A stretch of 64,000 nt of DNA, taken from contig CALUPV010000007.1 in assembly GCA_944322745.1 (NCBI GenBank), positions 1 to 64,000 on the forward strand, given 5' to 3'. Position numbers and translations under genes: made by a program. Shown here one piece after another: positions 1 to 7,669 of the stretch; position 1 is the stretch's first letter, and every line of letters starts with the position of its first letter. Source of the stretch: Candidatus Gastranaerophilales bacterium (GTDB lineage: Bacteria > Cyanobacteriota > Vampirovibrionia > Gastranaerophilales > Gastranaerophilaceae). The notes below the pieces were generated by a model, which saw only the letters and a program-made list of their open reading frames with translations, did not search any database and had not been told where the DNA came from.

Positions 1-9
1 GCTTGATTA

Positions 10-540
10 ATGAATATAACCGGCGGTAAATATAATTCAAGAAAAATAAAAACGGCAGAATATGAAAATATAAAGCCAACATTGTCCAAGACTCGTCAGG
101 GTATCTTTAATACTTTGTCTGCAATGATTGATTTTGATGGGAAGTTATTTATCGATATGTTCTCAGGTAGTGGCATAATGGGACTGGAGGCTATATCAAG
201 AGGTTTTAGAACTATTTCTTTTGAAAAAGACAAAAAAACAGCATTATCAATAAAGGAAAGTTATAAAAGCCTTGGATTGATTCCTGATTTATATTTTGGT
301 GATGCTTTAAAAAATATTTTAAAGATTAACTTAAAAGCGGATGTTATTTTCTTAGATCCGCCATATGACTCTGATTTATATGAAAAATCTTTAAATGTTA
401 TCAGAGAAAATAATATATTAAAACAAGATGGTATTATTATTTTGGAACATCCTATTGATAAGAATATAAATATTCAAGATTTTGAAATCATCAAAATTAA
501 AACATATGGTAATAAACAGATTACTTATTTAAAATTGTAG
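10..540 (+). CDS. rsmD: 16S rRNA (guanine966-N2)-methyltransferase
   Basis: This enzyme methylates G966 in 16S rRNA using S-adenosylmethionine during assembly of the 30S subunit. The 176-residue length fits the family. The N-terminus MNITGGKYNSRKI and the KTRQGIFNTL stretch are the family's RNA-binding start. The SAM-binding loop is DMFSGSGIMGLEA near residues 48-60, and the catalytic motif DPPY lies near residue 117. The start is only nine bases into the window, so its ribosome binding site cannot be judged. A structured repeat region follows the gene. Confidence 0.93.
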   Translation: MNITGGKYNSRKIKTAEYENIKPTLSKTRQGIFNTLSAMIDFDGKLFIDMFSGSGIMGLEAISRGFRTISFEKDKKTALSIKESYKSLGLIPDLYFGDALKNILKINLKADVIFLDPPYDSDLYEKSLNVIRENNILKQDGIIILEHPIDKNINIQDFEIIKIKTYGNKQITYLKL

Positions 541-568
541 ATATTTCTGTTTAAAAATAATTTAACTT

Positions 569-611
569 GTTTCAATAAACAAAATTACGAAACTACATAT
601 ACAGTTGCACT
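569..611. repeat. 43-base direct repeat, copy 1
   Basis: The sequence starts gtttcaataaacaaaattac and ends agttgcact. It recurs at 838-880 with one mismatch (c/t near its end). The core has short inverted ends, gtttc and gaaac. It lies just after rsmD and outside any gene. Confidence 0.85.
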
Positions 612-711
612 GATAGGGTTTATTATAATAATCATTTTAATTAGTTTATTTTGGGTTATAACTATACTTTGGAAAATTTGGTTTTTAAATGAACATAATG
701 TAATTTATTAC

Positions 712-737
712 GTACTTTTCTCATTGCAGAAAAGTAC
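712..737. repeat. Perfect 10-bp hairpin inside the repeat region
   Basis: gtacttttct at 712-721 pairs fully with agaaaagtac at 728-737, leaving a six-base loop. No T-tract follows, so it is not a typical terminator. It sits between the two 43-base repeats. Confidence 0.7.
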
Positions 738-761
738 CAAAAGGCTAGCAACTTGATATTC

Positions 762-833
762 CGTTTCTATTTTGTTAATTTCAACCAAAAGCTTTGTAAC
801 TCGGACTTCGTCCTCAAACAGACAAAGCTTTGA
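762..833. repeat. Inverted partial repeat copy plus nested hairpin
   Basis: Bases about 762-785 resemble the reverse complement of the first half of the 43-base repeat, with a few differences. Then aaagctttgt (788-797) pairs with acaaagcttt (822-831) over 10 bp, and inside that loop gac-ttc-gtc (804-812) forms a small hairpin. The whole looks like a structured interspersed repeat rather than coding sequence. I see no gene in 541-949. Confidence 0.6.
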
Positions 834-837
834 TATC

Positions 838-880
838 GTTTCAATAAACAAAATTACGAAACTACATATATAGTTGCACT
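838..880. repeat. 43-base direct repeat, copy 2
   Basis: This is the second copy of the repeat at 569-611, differing at one position. It ends just before the terminator of the minus-strand gene at 950-1243. Confidence 0.85.
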
Positions 881-900
881 TTTAATAAAAATAAAACAAA

Positions 901-931
901 AAAAAAGACCGATTATTGAATCGGTCCTTTT
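901..931 (-). terminator. Terminator of the HEAT-like gene
   Basis: gaccgatt (907-914) and aatcggtc (919-926) form an 8-bp stem with a four-base loop. On the minus strand the stem is followed by a run of U. A shorter T run on the plus side could also stop transcripts coming from rsmD. Confidence 0.85.
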
Positions 932-949
932 TAAACTTTTTCTAATCAA

Positions 950-1243
950 CTAGGCTGCAACACCTTTTATTTCCGTAATTAAATAGTTTGCGATCCATTC
1001 AAAATCGCTATTAGATTCGGCTGCTTTTTGAAGATAGTCAATAGATGATTCCCCAATCCTAATTAAAATCATCGCAACAATTCCTCTTGTTCTGCCTTTT
1101 ACTACTTGGAGTGAATCAACAAGGGAAGGAACTGCTTCTTTACCGATATTAACAAGTTCGTTTTCAATCTCGTTCTTTACATTATTATCAGCGTTTTCTA
1201 ATTTATTTAAATATTCATTAATTGGTAACAATACTGTATTCAT
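950..1243 (-). CDS. Small HEAT-repeat-like protein
   Basis: The product is 97 residues, all predicted helical, with no signal peptide or membrane segment. The pattern IGKEAVPSLVDSLQ followed by RGIVAMILIRIGESSIDYLQ resembles one or two HEAT repeats, which act as protein-binding surfaces. Two helical hairpins fit in this length. A GAGG-type ribosome binding site precedes the ATG. It is a single gene with its own terminator. The role is unknown, and the HEAT assignment comes from pattern only. Confidence 0.7.
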   Translation of the reverse strand: MNTVLLPINEYLNKLENADNNVKNEIENELVNIGKEAVPSLVDSLQVVKGRTRGIVAMILIRIGESSIDYLQKAAESNSDFEWIANYLITEIKGVAA

Positions 1244-1553
1244 CTATTTGCCTCTTCTTATATTTCAAAACTTCCGATTTTATTATAAAGCAAAAAATTC
1301 AAAATCTTGTTTTTTTAATATATTCTTTATATCAACCCTGAAAACCAATAAAATCAAATATCTTACATTGATTTAAATTATAATTTTTATTATTATCCAT
1401 TTAAAAATAGCCCGAATATATAAGTGTGATATTACCTTTTGGTGTATTTTTTTCTCTTTGGAATGTGTTTAAACTGGAAATATCCTGAGAGTAGATAAAC
1501 CTTTCAGGATTTGGGAGTGTGTTTAATAAAAGTCATTACGGGGTATAGAAAAA
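1244..1553. other. Intergenic region between divergent genes
   Basis: This is AT-rich spacer between two divergently transcribed genes, so promoters for both should lie here. The one clear structure is a 7-bp inverted repeat, atcctga (1482-1488) and tcaggat (1504-1510), with a 15-base loop in the leader of the rightward gene. I could not find a convincing -35/-10 pair. Confidence 0.4.
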
Positions 1554-1862
1554 ATGCTAGTTGAAAAATACATTAATGGACTAAATCAAAGAAGCCAAAT
1601 AGAGTTTAAGAATATATCAAAAGATATAATTCCGTGGTTAGAACAAACAGCTTTAGAAAATAATTGTTTAATAGACAAGAAAGAGTGGAAAAGTAAATAT
1701 AACAGCTATGTTATATATGATTATGAACCTTTTTGTTCTGATGGTTTTGAAATAAATGTTACTGTGTCTTCGCATGATGTTAATTATTTGTATTTTTTAA
1801 AATTTTTGTATGATAACAAATTAGATACTATTGAGTATCTGAATAATTGTATAGGTGACTAG
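1554..1862 (+). CDS. Hypothetical protein, 102 residues
   Basis: I do not recognise this protein. It is acidic, soluble and rich in aromatic residues (WLEQ, KYNSYVIYDYEP, NYLYFLKFLYD). It has no signal peptide or membrane segment and two cysteines. The ATG is preceded by a weak GGGG ten bases upstream. It stands 68 bases before the Hsp20-like gene, which has its own promoter, so the two are probably separate units. Coding status is supported by an uninterrupted frame and a plausible start, not by homology. Confidence 0.6.
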   Translation: MLVEKYINGLNQRSQIEFKNISKDIIPWLEQTALENNCLIDKKEWKSKYNSYVIYDYEPFCSDGFEINVTVSSHDVNYLYFLKFLYDNKLDTIEYLNNCIGD

Positions 1863-1874
1863 TACACTTTATTA

Positions 1875-1903
1875 TTGTAAATCAATAGAACAAAATATAT
1901 AAT
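1875..1903 (+). promoter_or_regulatory. Sigma70-type promoter of the Hsp20-like gene
   Basis: TTGTAA at 1875-1880 and TATAAT at 1898-1903 are separated by 17 bases. This gives a leader of about 20 bases with AAAGGAAG before the ATG at 1931. Confidence 0.65.
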
Positions 1904-1930
1904 TTAATTGCAAAAAAGAAAGGAAGCAAT

Positions 1931-2542
1931 ATGGAAGAAAATAACGTAAATAATCAAAATGAAATGATGAAGGAAACAGATAAGCACATTTGTTTTGAAA
2001 ATCATTGTTGGAAAAAATGTTTAGCAATGATATGCGCAGCATTTATAGGTGGTTTTTTGGCATTCTATTTTGTTGCAGATCAAATGATGCATAAATATTA
2101 CAAACCGCATTTCAATCCTTACAAATTTGAAAAAAGAATGTTTGATGATATTGACAGAATGTATAAGCATGACATGAAAGCTTTTGAAGATGCTTTTAAT
2201 ATGAAAGATAAATTTCATAAGATGAAAAAAATGCATGAAGCTGATTTTGGCATGCCTATATTTATGATGGATTCAGTTAAGATTAAAACAGAATATGATG
2301 ATGATAAATTTAACATTATTATTGGCTTAAAACCTTTTCAAAATGACGAAAATAAGGTTAATTATAATGTAGAGGGAAGAAAATTAACTGTTTTTGGAAG
2401 CTCTCAAGTGCAAGATAAAGAATATGAACAAGATGTTGCTTTTTCTCAAGATTTTATACTTCCTAAAAATGCAGACACTACAAATATCTCTAAATATAAA
2501 GAAGGACACAAACTTATAATTTCTGTTCCGATAAAGGAATAG
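1931..2542 (+). CDS. Membrane-anchored Hsp20/alpha-crystallin-like protein
   Basis: The 203-residue protein has a cytoplasmic N-terminus of about 27 residues, one membrane segment (MICAAFIGGFLAFYFVA, about residues 34-50), a Met/Lys/His/Phe-rich linker, and a C-terminal beta-rich domain. That domain (about residues 115-203) carries the Hsp20-type order VKIKTEYDDDKFNIIIGL, NVEGRKLTVFGSS, FSQDFILPKNAD and GHKLIISVPI. Typical small heat-shock proteins are soluble, so the anchor is unusual. It may protect envelope proteins, which is inference. A terminator follows at once. Confidence 0.72.
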   Translation: MEENNVNNQNEMMKETDKHICFENHCWKKCLAMICAAFIGGFLAFYFVADQMMHKYYKPHFNPYKFEKRMFDDIDRMYKHDMKAFEDAFNMKDKFHKMKKMHEADFGMPIFMMDSVKIKTEYDDDKFNIIIGLKPFQNDENKVNYNVEGRKLTVFGSSQVQDKEYEQDVAFSQDFILPKNADTTNISKYKEGHKLIISVPIKE

Positions 2543-2557
2543 AATCTGTATATAATA

Positions 2558-2586
2558 AAAAGGCTCACATAATGTGAGCCTTTTAT
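2558..2586. terminator. Bidirectional terminator
   Basis: ggctcacat (2562-2570) and atgtgagcc (2572-2580) form a strong stem flanked by A run on the left and T run on the right. It serves both the Hsp20-like gene and the convergent gene at 2588-2818. Confidence 0.9.
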
Positions 2587-2587
2587 A

Positions 2588-2818
2588 TTATGCTTCAATA
2601 AATAATCGTCTTCCTACAATATTGGGTTTACCATTATAATATCCGGCAAAATAACCGCCTTTTACAGGTTTATTTATTGCATAGTTATTTCTTTGTTGAG
2701 GCTGTACAAAGGGATTTTCAAAAGGATTATATCCATTATTTGACGAAGTAATACTCTGAGTTGATACGCTTGGCGTATAGAATACTTGAGCCACCATATT
2801 TTTTAAACTGTTAATCAT
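2588..2818 (-). CDS. Hypothetical protein, 76 residues
   Basis: I do not recognise this protein. It is small and soluble, rich in Asn, Gln, Pro, Tyr and Gly (NNGYNPFENPFVQPQQ), and ends GRRLFIEA. It is probably unstructured in the middle. It has a reasonable promoter upstream on the minus strand and shares a terminator with the convergent gene, which supports it being real. No function can be assigned. Confidence 0.6.
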   Translation of the reverse strand: MINSLKNMVAQVFYTPSVSTQSITSSNNGYNPFENPFVQPQQRNNYAINKPVKGGYFAGYYNGKPNIVGRRLFIEA

Positions 2819-2850
2819 TTATTTTTTCCCTTATAACATACACATTAAGA

Positions 2851-2878
2851 TTTATAATGATAAAAATCGTGATGTCAT
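2851..2878 (-). promoter_or_regulatory. Promoter of the 76-residue gene
   Basis: Read on the minus strand, ATGACA (2878-2873) and TATAAA (2856-2851) are 16 bases apart. This leaves a leader of about 25 bases before the ATG at 2818. Confidence 0.5.
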
Positions 2879-3337
2879 TATTATACTATTGTTTTATTAA
2901 AAAAAATTTTTTCTGTTTAAAAAATACATTATTTAAAGTAATTTTAAAGAATAACTCATAGACATGTTTAAAAGCTTGTATAGTTGGGAATATTCAAGTT
3001 ATAAGTCACAAAAACAACAAAAATAAAATATAAAAAAGGAATAAATATAGTAATATAACGTGTTTTGCCGTTGAATTTGACGGGTCAGCTATATGCGCCG
3101 TATTTATTAGAAAAAGGGGCGGACATTAGTTGTTTTGTATGTATTTATATCAAATTATTTTTTATTTTAAATTTGTGATTAAGGTTAAAAATAATAAATA
3201 AGAATAATAGAAACTTATAATAATTCTGAATGCTAAAAGTACAAGAAAACGAAAGTTAATAAAAAAGTAAGTTGTCTTCAAATTCTACAACTAAATGTGG
3301 GTGTGGATTTGAAATGTTTGTTAATTTTTGTTAATAC
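2879..3337. other. Long intergenic region with a GC-richer patch
   Basis: There is no convincing gene here. Most is very AT-rich. A patch at about 3059-3130 is clearly richer in G and C (gacgggtcagctatatgcgc, ggggcggac) and contains short complementary segments (ccgt 3068-3071 with acgg 3080-3083; cgcc 3096-3099 with ggcg 3118-3121). It could be a structured RNA, a protein-binding site or a relic repeat. I cannot match it to a known family. Confidence 0.4.
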
Positions 3338-3366
3338 TTGACGAATTGTTAAAAAAAGTATACAAT
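3338..3366 (+). promoter_or_regulatory. Strong sigma70-type promoter of the first prepilin gene
   Basis: TTGACG (3338-3343) and TACAAT (3361-3366) are spaced by 17 bases, near the consensus. The leader is about 40 bases, with GAAAGG eight bases before the ATG. Confidence 0.8.
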
Positions 3367-3413
3367 TGACTGGTATTTAGAAAAAAGTTTCGAAAAAACG
3401 AAAGGTAAAAATT

Positions 3414-4037
3414 ATGAAAAAATTAGGTTTCACCCTTGCCGAAGTTTTAATTACTTTGGTTATCATCGGTGTAATCGCTGCTATGACAGTTCCTACATTG
3501 ATGAACAATACTAACGCACAAGAATATCGTTCTGCATTAAAGAAAGCTATTTCTGGTCTTAACCAAGCTTTAACTTTGAACTATGCATTAGAAGGTTTAT
3601 CCGCTAATGATTATTCTACAGGTACAGATTTAGTTAATGATGTATTCAAAAAGAGAATGAGTGTTATTGAAGGAGAAACTTCTTTCACTAATACAACTGC
3701 TTGTGATGCTAGCGATGTATTTACAACAGCAGATGGTATGCTGTTCTGTGTAAAAGGTTTCAAAGGTAACCAAGCTGCTGATGATCAAACTTCTGCTTGT
3801 AATACTTATAATACTAAACCTTGTACAGAAGATGGTAATGATGGAGCCAATATTTGGATTGACGTAAATGGTTCTAAGAATCCGAATATGGTTACTTCAA
3901 ATTCTAAAAGACCAAGAGATATTTACCAAGCAACAATTTATGCGCAAAAAGTTGTTCCTTATGGAGATCCAACTCAAGAAGTTATGTTTGATAAAACAGT
4001 TGAAGTTGGTGAAAATACCCCAGGAGAAGGTGGCTAA
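3414..4037 (+). CDS. Type IV prepilin-like protein
   Basis: The product belongs to the class-III-signal family that includes type IV pilins and type II secretion pseudopilins. The leader MKKLG is followed by FTLAEVLITLVIIGVIAAM, with Glu at mature position 5 and the first mature residue Phe, so a prepilin peptidase can cut after Gly5. The hydrophobic helix continues to PTLMNNT. The globular part (about residues 35-207) has four cysteines and ends in an acidic Gly-rich tail. The strong promoter and good terminator suggest high expression as a single gene. No pilus assembly gene is in the window. A close paralogue is at 12752-13585. Confidence 0.88.
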   Translation: MKKLGFTLAEVLITLVIIGVIAAMTVPTLMNNTNAQEYRSALKKAISGLNQALTLNYALEGLSANDYSTGTDLVNDVFKKRMSVIEGETSFTNTTACDASDVFTTADGMLFCVKGFKGNQAADDQTSACNTYNTKPCTEDGNDGANIWIDVNGSKNPNMVTSNSKRPRDIYQATIYAQKVVPYGDPTQEVMFDKTVEVGENTPGEGG

Positions 4038-4070
4038 TAGTTTAGTTAGTTCTTAACTATTAAAAAATAA

Positions 4071-4104
4071 AACAATAGGCTGGTTTCCCAGCCTATTGTT
4101 TTTT
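4071..4104 (+). terminator. Terminator of the first prepilin gene
   Basis: aacaataggctgg (4071-4083) and ccagcctattgtt (4088-4100) form a perfect 13-bp stem with a four-base loop, followed by T's. Confidence 0.93.
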
Positions 4105-4213
4105 GCCTAAAATAATATACATACTGTAATAAAAAATGTATATTTCTTGACTTATAAATATTTATTCAGATATCATGTGACTATTAAAGGGAAAGGATTG
4201 GGGTATATAATTT

Positions 4214-4807
4214 ATGAGAAATTCATCAATATACAGATCAAACTTATCAGATGAAAAGGTGGCTTTTTTATCTGAATTAAAAAACCAAAGAGAATATAGT
4301 CAAACTCAACAAGAGGACTATACCCCCAAAGCATATAAAAGACCAAGTAAGCAAAATGAACTTGATCTTTTGTGGCAGAACTTTAAGATTAATCCAAAAG
4401 AAGAAAAATCTCCGGGTGTATATTTATTAACGGGTTTTATAGCCGGTGCTTTATGTATGTTCGTTATGAATGCTATTTTAAGTATCAGTTCTAATTTACC
4501 TTCAGGAACATCTTCGACATCATTAGGACAGCCAAAATTTGAAAAGAAAATATCAAGAAAAAGTAAGTTGCCGCAGATTAGTTCAAATATTTCTGTTGTT
4601 CCTGCTACAGCTGAAACGATAGAAGAGGTTGCAATACCTACAGTAGAAACGTATACGGTGAAAGAAGGCGATTCTATGAGTTCTATCGTTTTTAGATTCT
4701 ACGGTAAATATGATCCTGCTAAAGTTGAAAAAATAAGACAGGTGAATAAGTTAACAAATGCTCATAAACTTTCAATCGGACAAAGGTTGATAATTCCGCT
4801 TGATTAA
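4214..4807 (+). CDS. Membrane-anchored LysM-domain protein
   Basis: The 197-residue protein has a basic, Gln-rich N-terminal part of about 75 residues, one membrane segment (VYLLTGFIAGALCMFVM, about 77-93), a Ser/Pro linker, and a C-terminal LysM domain (about 145-197; TYTVKEGDSMSSIVFRFYG ... LSIGQRLIIPL). LysM binds N-acetylglucosamine polymers, so the protein probably touches peptidoglycan from the outer face of the inner membrane. No catalytic domain is present. AAAGGATTGGGG precedes the start. It is a single gene with its own terminator. Confidence 0.82.
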   Translation: MRNSSIYRSNLSDEKVAFLSELKNQREYSQTQQEDYTPKAYKRPSKQNELDLLWQNFKINPKEEKSPGVYLLTGFIAGALCMFVMNAILSISSNLPSGTSSTSLGQPKFEKKISRKSKLPQISSNISVVPATAETIEEVAIPTVETYTVKEGDSMSSIVFRFYGKYDPAKVEKIRQVNKLTNAHKLSIGQRLIIPLD

Positions 4808-4826
4808 AAAAATTAGAATATAAGCA

Positions 4827-4859
4827 AGCCTTCCATTCTGAGAGGGTTTGTTTTTTTAT
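4827..4859 (+). terminator. Terminator of the LysM gene
   Basis: caagccttc (4827-4835) pairs with gagggtttg (4844-4852), including G-U pairs, and is followed by seven T's. Confidence 0.8.
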
Positions 4860-4890
4860 TCTATTCATCAGTTGATGGTTTTTTGAATAT

Positions 4891-4923
4891 AAAAAAGAAC
4901 AGAATTTATAAGGGTTCTGTTCT
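4891..4923 (-). terminator. Terminator of gatB
   Basis: gaacagaa (4897-4904) and ttctgttc (4915-4922) form an 8-bp stem. The minus-strand transcript continues into six U's. Confidence 0.85.
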
Positions 4924-4950
4924 ATAAATAGATTTTACTTTCTGTTAAAT

Positions 4951-6411
4951 TTAATTATTTAATGCTTCTTTCAATAGTTTATTTAATAATTGTGGATTTG
5001 CTCTGCCTTGAGTTTCTTTCATTACTTGACCTACAAAGAATCCAAACAACTTATCTCGTCCGTTTTTGTATAATTCGACTTGTGAAGGGTTGGATTCTAC
5101 TACCTTTCTGCAGATTTCTTTTAGTGCGCCTTCATCTGAAATTACACTTAAACCTTGTTTTTCAACAATTTCTTTAGCGCTTCCGCCTTCTTTTAATAAT
5201 GTAATTACAATTTGTTTGCCTATATTATTTGAGATAGAACCTGATGTTACCATATTGATTAATTCTGCAAAAGATTCAGCAGATAACTTTGTTTCTTCAA
5301 TTGTAACTTTCTCTTCTTTTAAGAAAGCAGCAATTTCTTTCATTAAGAAATTGTTTGCAACTTTCGCATCTGCACCTAAAGCTACAACTTTGTCATAAAA
5401 TAGTGCTATATCTTGTTGTTCAACTAACACATTAGCATCATATGGAGTTAATCCGTAAGAAACATAACGTTCTCTTCTTTGTTGAGGAAGTTCAGGCATT
5501 TTGGCCGCTATTTCGTTTACCCATTCTCTTGAAATTTCTAACGGCATTAAATCAGGTTCAGGGAAATATCTGTAATCATGAGCATCTTCTTTTCCTCTCA
5601 TAGATTTTGTAATACCTTGATTATCATCCCATAATCTTGTTTCTTGAACTACTTCTTCCCCTGCTTCTACAAGGTCAATTTGTCTATCTATTTCATATTC
5701 AATAGCTCTTTGAAGCGCTCTAAAACTATTTACGTTTTTAATTTCTGCTCTTGTACCGAATTCTTTTTGACCATAAGGTCTTATAGAAATATTAGCATCA
5801 CATCTCATAGAACCTTCTTCTAAGTTTCCGTCACATACGCCTATGTATCTTAGAGTAGTTCTTAATTCTTCCATATATGCTCTTGCTTCATCGGATGAAC
5901 GCATATCCGGTTCTGATACGATTTCTAATAATGGTGTTCCAGCTCTGTTTAAGTCAACTAAAGAATAACTTGAACCTGCGATACCAGATGAACCCATATG
6001 AACAAGTTTACCGGCATCTTCTTCTAAGTGAGCTCTTGTGATACCGATTCTTTTTCCTTCTATGTCAATATAACCGTTTATACAAATTGGTTGGTCATAT
6101 TGTGAAATTTGATAGCCTTTCGGAAGATCAGGATAAAAATATTGCTTTCTGTCAAATTTACAGTATTGCGGAATTGTACAGTTTAAAGCCAAACCTGTTA
6201 ATATACCCATATTAACAACTTCTTTATTTAAAACAGGTAATACTCCCGGCATACCTAATGTAATCGGACTTACTTGAGTATTTTGTTCATTACCGAATTC
6301 TGTAGAGTCACATGCAAAAATTTTAGATTTTGTTTTCAATTGAGCATGTACTTCTAAACCTATTACAACTTCATATTTTTTTCTTAATTCTTCCATTGTC
6401 CCAGTTGTCAT
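4951..6411 (-). CDS. gatB: Asp-tRNA(Asn)/Glu-tRNA(Gln) amidotransferase subunit B
   Basis: GatB activates and amidates misacylated Glu-tRNA(Gln) or Asp-tRNA(Asn) as part of GatCAB, working in the cytoplasm. Length is 486 residues, as expected. Family signatures include YEVVIGLEVHAQLKTKSKIF, LGMPGVLPVLN, KFDRKQYFYPDLPKGYQISQ and HLEEDAGKL. The C-terminal tRNA-binding YqeY-like tail ends GRANPQLLNKLLKEALN. GAGGA lies eight bases before the ATG. gatA and gatC are not in the window. It is monocistronic, with a terminator at its 3' side. Confidence 0.97.
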   Translation of the reverse strand: MTTGTMEELRKKYEVVIGLEVHAQLKTKSKIFACDSTEFGNEQNTQVSPITLGMPGVLPVLNKEVVNMGILTGLALNCTIPQYCKFDRKQYFYPDLPKGYQISQYDQPICINGYIDIEGKRIGITRAHLEEDAGKLVHMGSSGIAGSSYSLVDLNRAGTPLLEIVSEPDMRSSDEARAYMEELRTTLRYIGVCDGNLEEGSMRCDANISIRPYGQKEFGTRAEIKNVNSFRALQRAIEYEIDRQIDLVEAGEEVVQETRLWDDNQGITKSMRGKEDAHDYRYFPEPDLMPLEISREWVNEIAAKMPELPQQRRERYVSYGLTPYDANVLVEQQDIALFYDKVVALGADAKVANNFLMKEIAAFLKEEKVTIEETKLSAESFAELINMVTSGSISNNIGKQIVITLLKEGGSAKEIVEKQGLSVISDEGALKEICRKVVESNPSQVELYKNGRDKLFGFFVGQVMKETQGRANPQLLNKLLKEALNN

Positions 6412-6486
6412 TTAAAAATCCTCTGTTTATTTTCAATAAAAATCATATCATGAATATACTTGTATAACAAAAAAAATAATAGATTT

Positions 6487-6514
6487 TGAAATCCATTTTA
6501 AATGTAGTAAAATG
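6487..6514 (+). promoter_or_regulatory. Promoter of the 6535 operon
   Basis: TTGAAA (6487-6492) and TAAAAT (6509-6514) are 16 bases apart. The leader is about 14 bases and includes GGCGG before the ATG. Confidence 0.55.
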
Positions 6515-6534
6515 TCATATAGATTGGCGGATAT

Positions 6535-7668
6535 ATGAAAAAGAAAATAATTGCAATATTTATATTATTAGGATTATCTTTATCTGATGGTTTATTGATA
6601 GCACAGGCACAAGAACCGTTCAAAGGATATATTGAAGAGACCGATTTAAAAAATAAAGAGAATGATAAAATATTTACTAAAGAAAAAGAAAAACTTGAAG
6701 GTAATAAAGTTGTAGAATTAACGGTTTCTCAGGTTTTAGCCGGTACAACCTCTGTTGAAGGAGATGAATTTTTTGCTGAGGTTTCAGAAGATGTTTTAGC
6801 AGGAAGTGGTGTACTTTTACCTAAAGGTACTGTAGCGCACGGTATCATAAGAAATATAGTAGATCCTAAAAGAATGGGTAGAGATGGATATATAGAACTT
6901 TCTTTTGATTATTTAATTACTCCTGACGGAAGAGAAATACCTATTCAAGGTGAAATGACATCTAAATTGCATCCTGCAAAATCGGTAGCAAAAGTAGCCG
7001 GTGAAAATATCGCATATACAGCAGTCGGCGGGGTAACAGGTGCTATTGCGGCATTAGAAATAGCAGGTATACCGGGTGCCGTTGCAAGTCAAGGTTATAC
7101 TTTGGCAGGCGGTGCTGCTGTGGGTGGTCTTATTGCTCTTGGTATGAGTTTTTTTAGAAAAGGAAGTGATGTTTTAATTTCCCCGGGTGATGAAATTAAA
7201 GTTAAGATAATCAGTTCTGAACCTATTCAAGTTATGACGCATGAATCTGTAAGGCAGGATGAACTTGAATATGAAGGACTTGAAGTAGATATATCTGATG
7301 TTTTCTTGGAAAAAGATCCGTTTGATCACTTAAATACAATTTCTTTAGATTTAATTATAAAGAATAATTCAAAATCTGATTTTTCAAGTTTTGATATTGA
7401 ATTAGTTAATGATTTACATAATTCATATCATCCGTCAATATTTTCTGATTACAAAAATTCACTTGCTATGAAAACAATAAAAAAAGGCGAAAATGTCTCG
7501 GGGATTTTATCTTTCTCCGTAGATAATCCAAACAGACAGCACTGGCTTGTTTTTTATGACAGAAGAAATCATAAGCCTCTTGCTAAAATTTCTATAGATA
7601 ATGCTATAAAAGATTTAAAGATTACAGATTTAACCGAAAAAAGAAAAAAGAGAAAGAAAGTTTTTTAG
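6535..7668 (+). CDS. Secreted protein with a TrbI-like beta domain
   Basis: The 377-residue protein starts with a Sec signal peptide (MKKKIIAIFILLGLSLSDGL, cut near AQA at about residue 25). Residues about 55-145 form a beta-rich domain with LTVSQVLAGTTSVEGDEFFA, VLLPKGTVAHGII and DGREIPIQGEM. A Gly/Ala-rich hydrophobic stretch (AAVGGLIALGMSFF) follows, then GDEIKVKI. This first part matches the protein at 57923-58627 in order and spacing. The last 150 residues are extra. I do not know the function. The next gene, a Crp/Fnr regulator, starts after one base, so the two are co-expressed. Confidence 0.72.
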   Translation: MKKKIIAIFILLGLSLSDGLLIAQAQEPFKGYIEETDLKNKENDKIFTKEKEKLEGNKVVELTVSQVLAGTTSVEGDEFFAEVSEDVLAGSGVLLPKGTVAHGIIRNIVDPKRMGRDGYIELSFDYLITPDGREIPIQGEMTSKLHPAKSVAKVAGENIAYTAVGGVTGAIAALEIAGIPGAVASQGYTLAGGAAVGGLIALGMSFFRKGSDVLISPGDEIKVKIISSEPIQVMTHESVRQDELEYEGLEVDISDVFLEKDPFDHLNTISLDLIIKNNSKSDFSSFDIELVNDLHNSYHPSIFSDYKNSLAMKTIKKGENVSGILSFSVDNPNRQHWLVFYDRRNHKPLAKISIDNAIKDLKITDLTEKRKKRKKVF

Positions 7669-7669
7669 A

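Noticed and set aside
569-880. CRISPR array
   Set aside because: Only two direct copies with a gap of more than 200 bases and no regular spacers. No cas genes are present.
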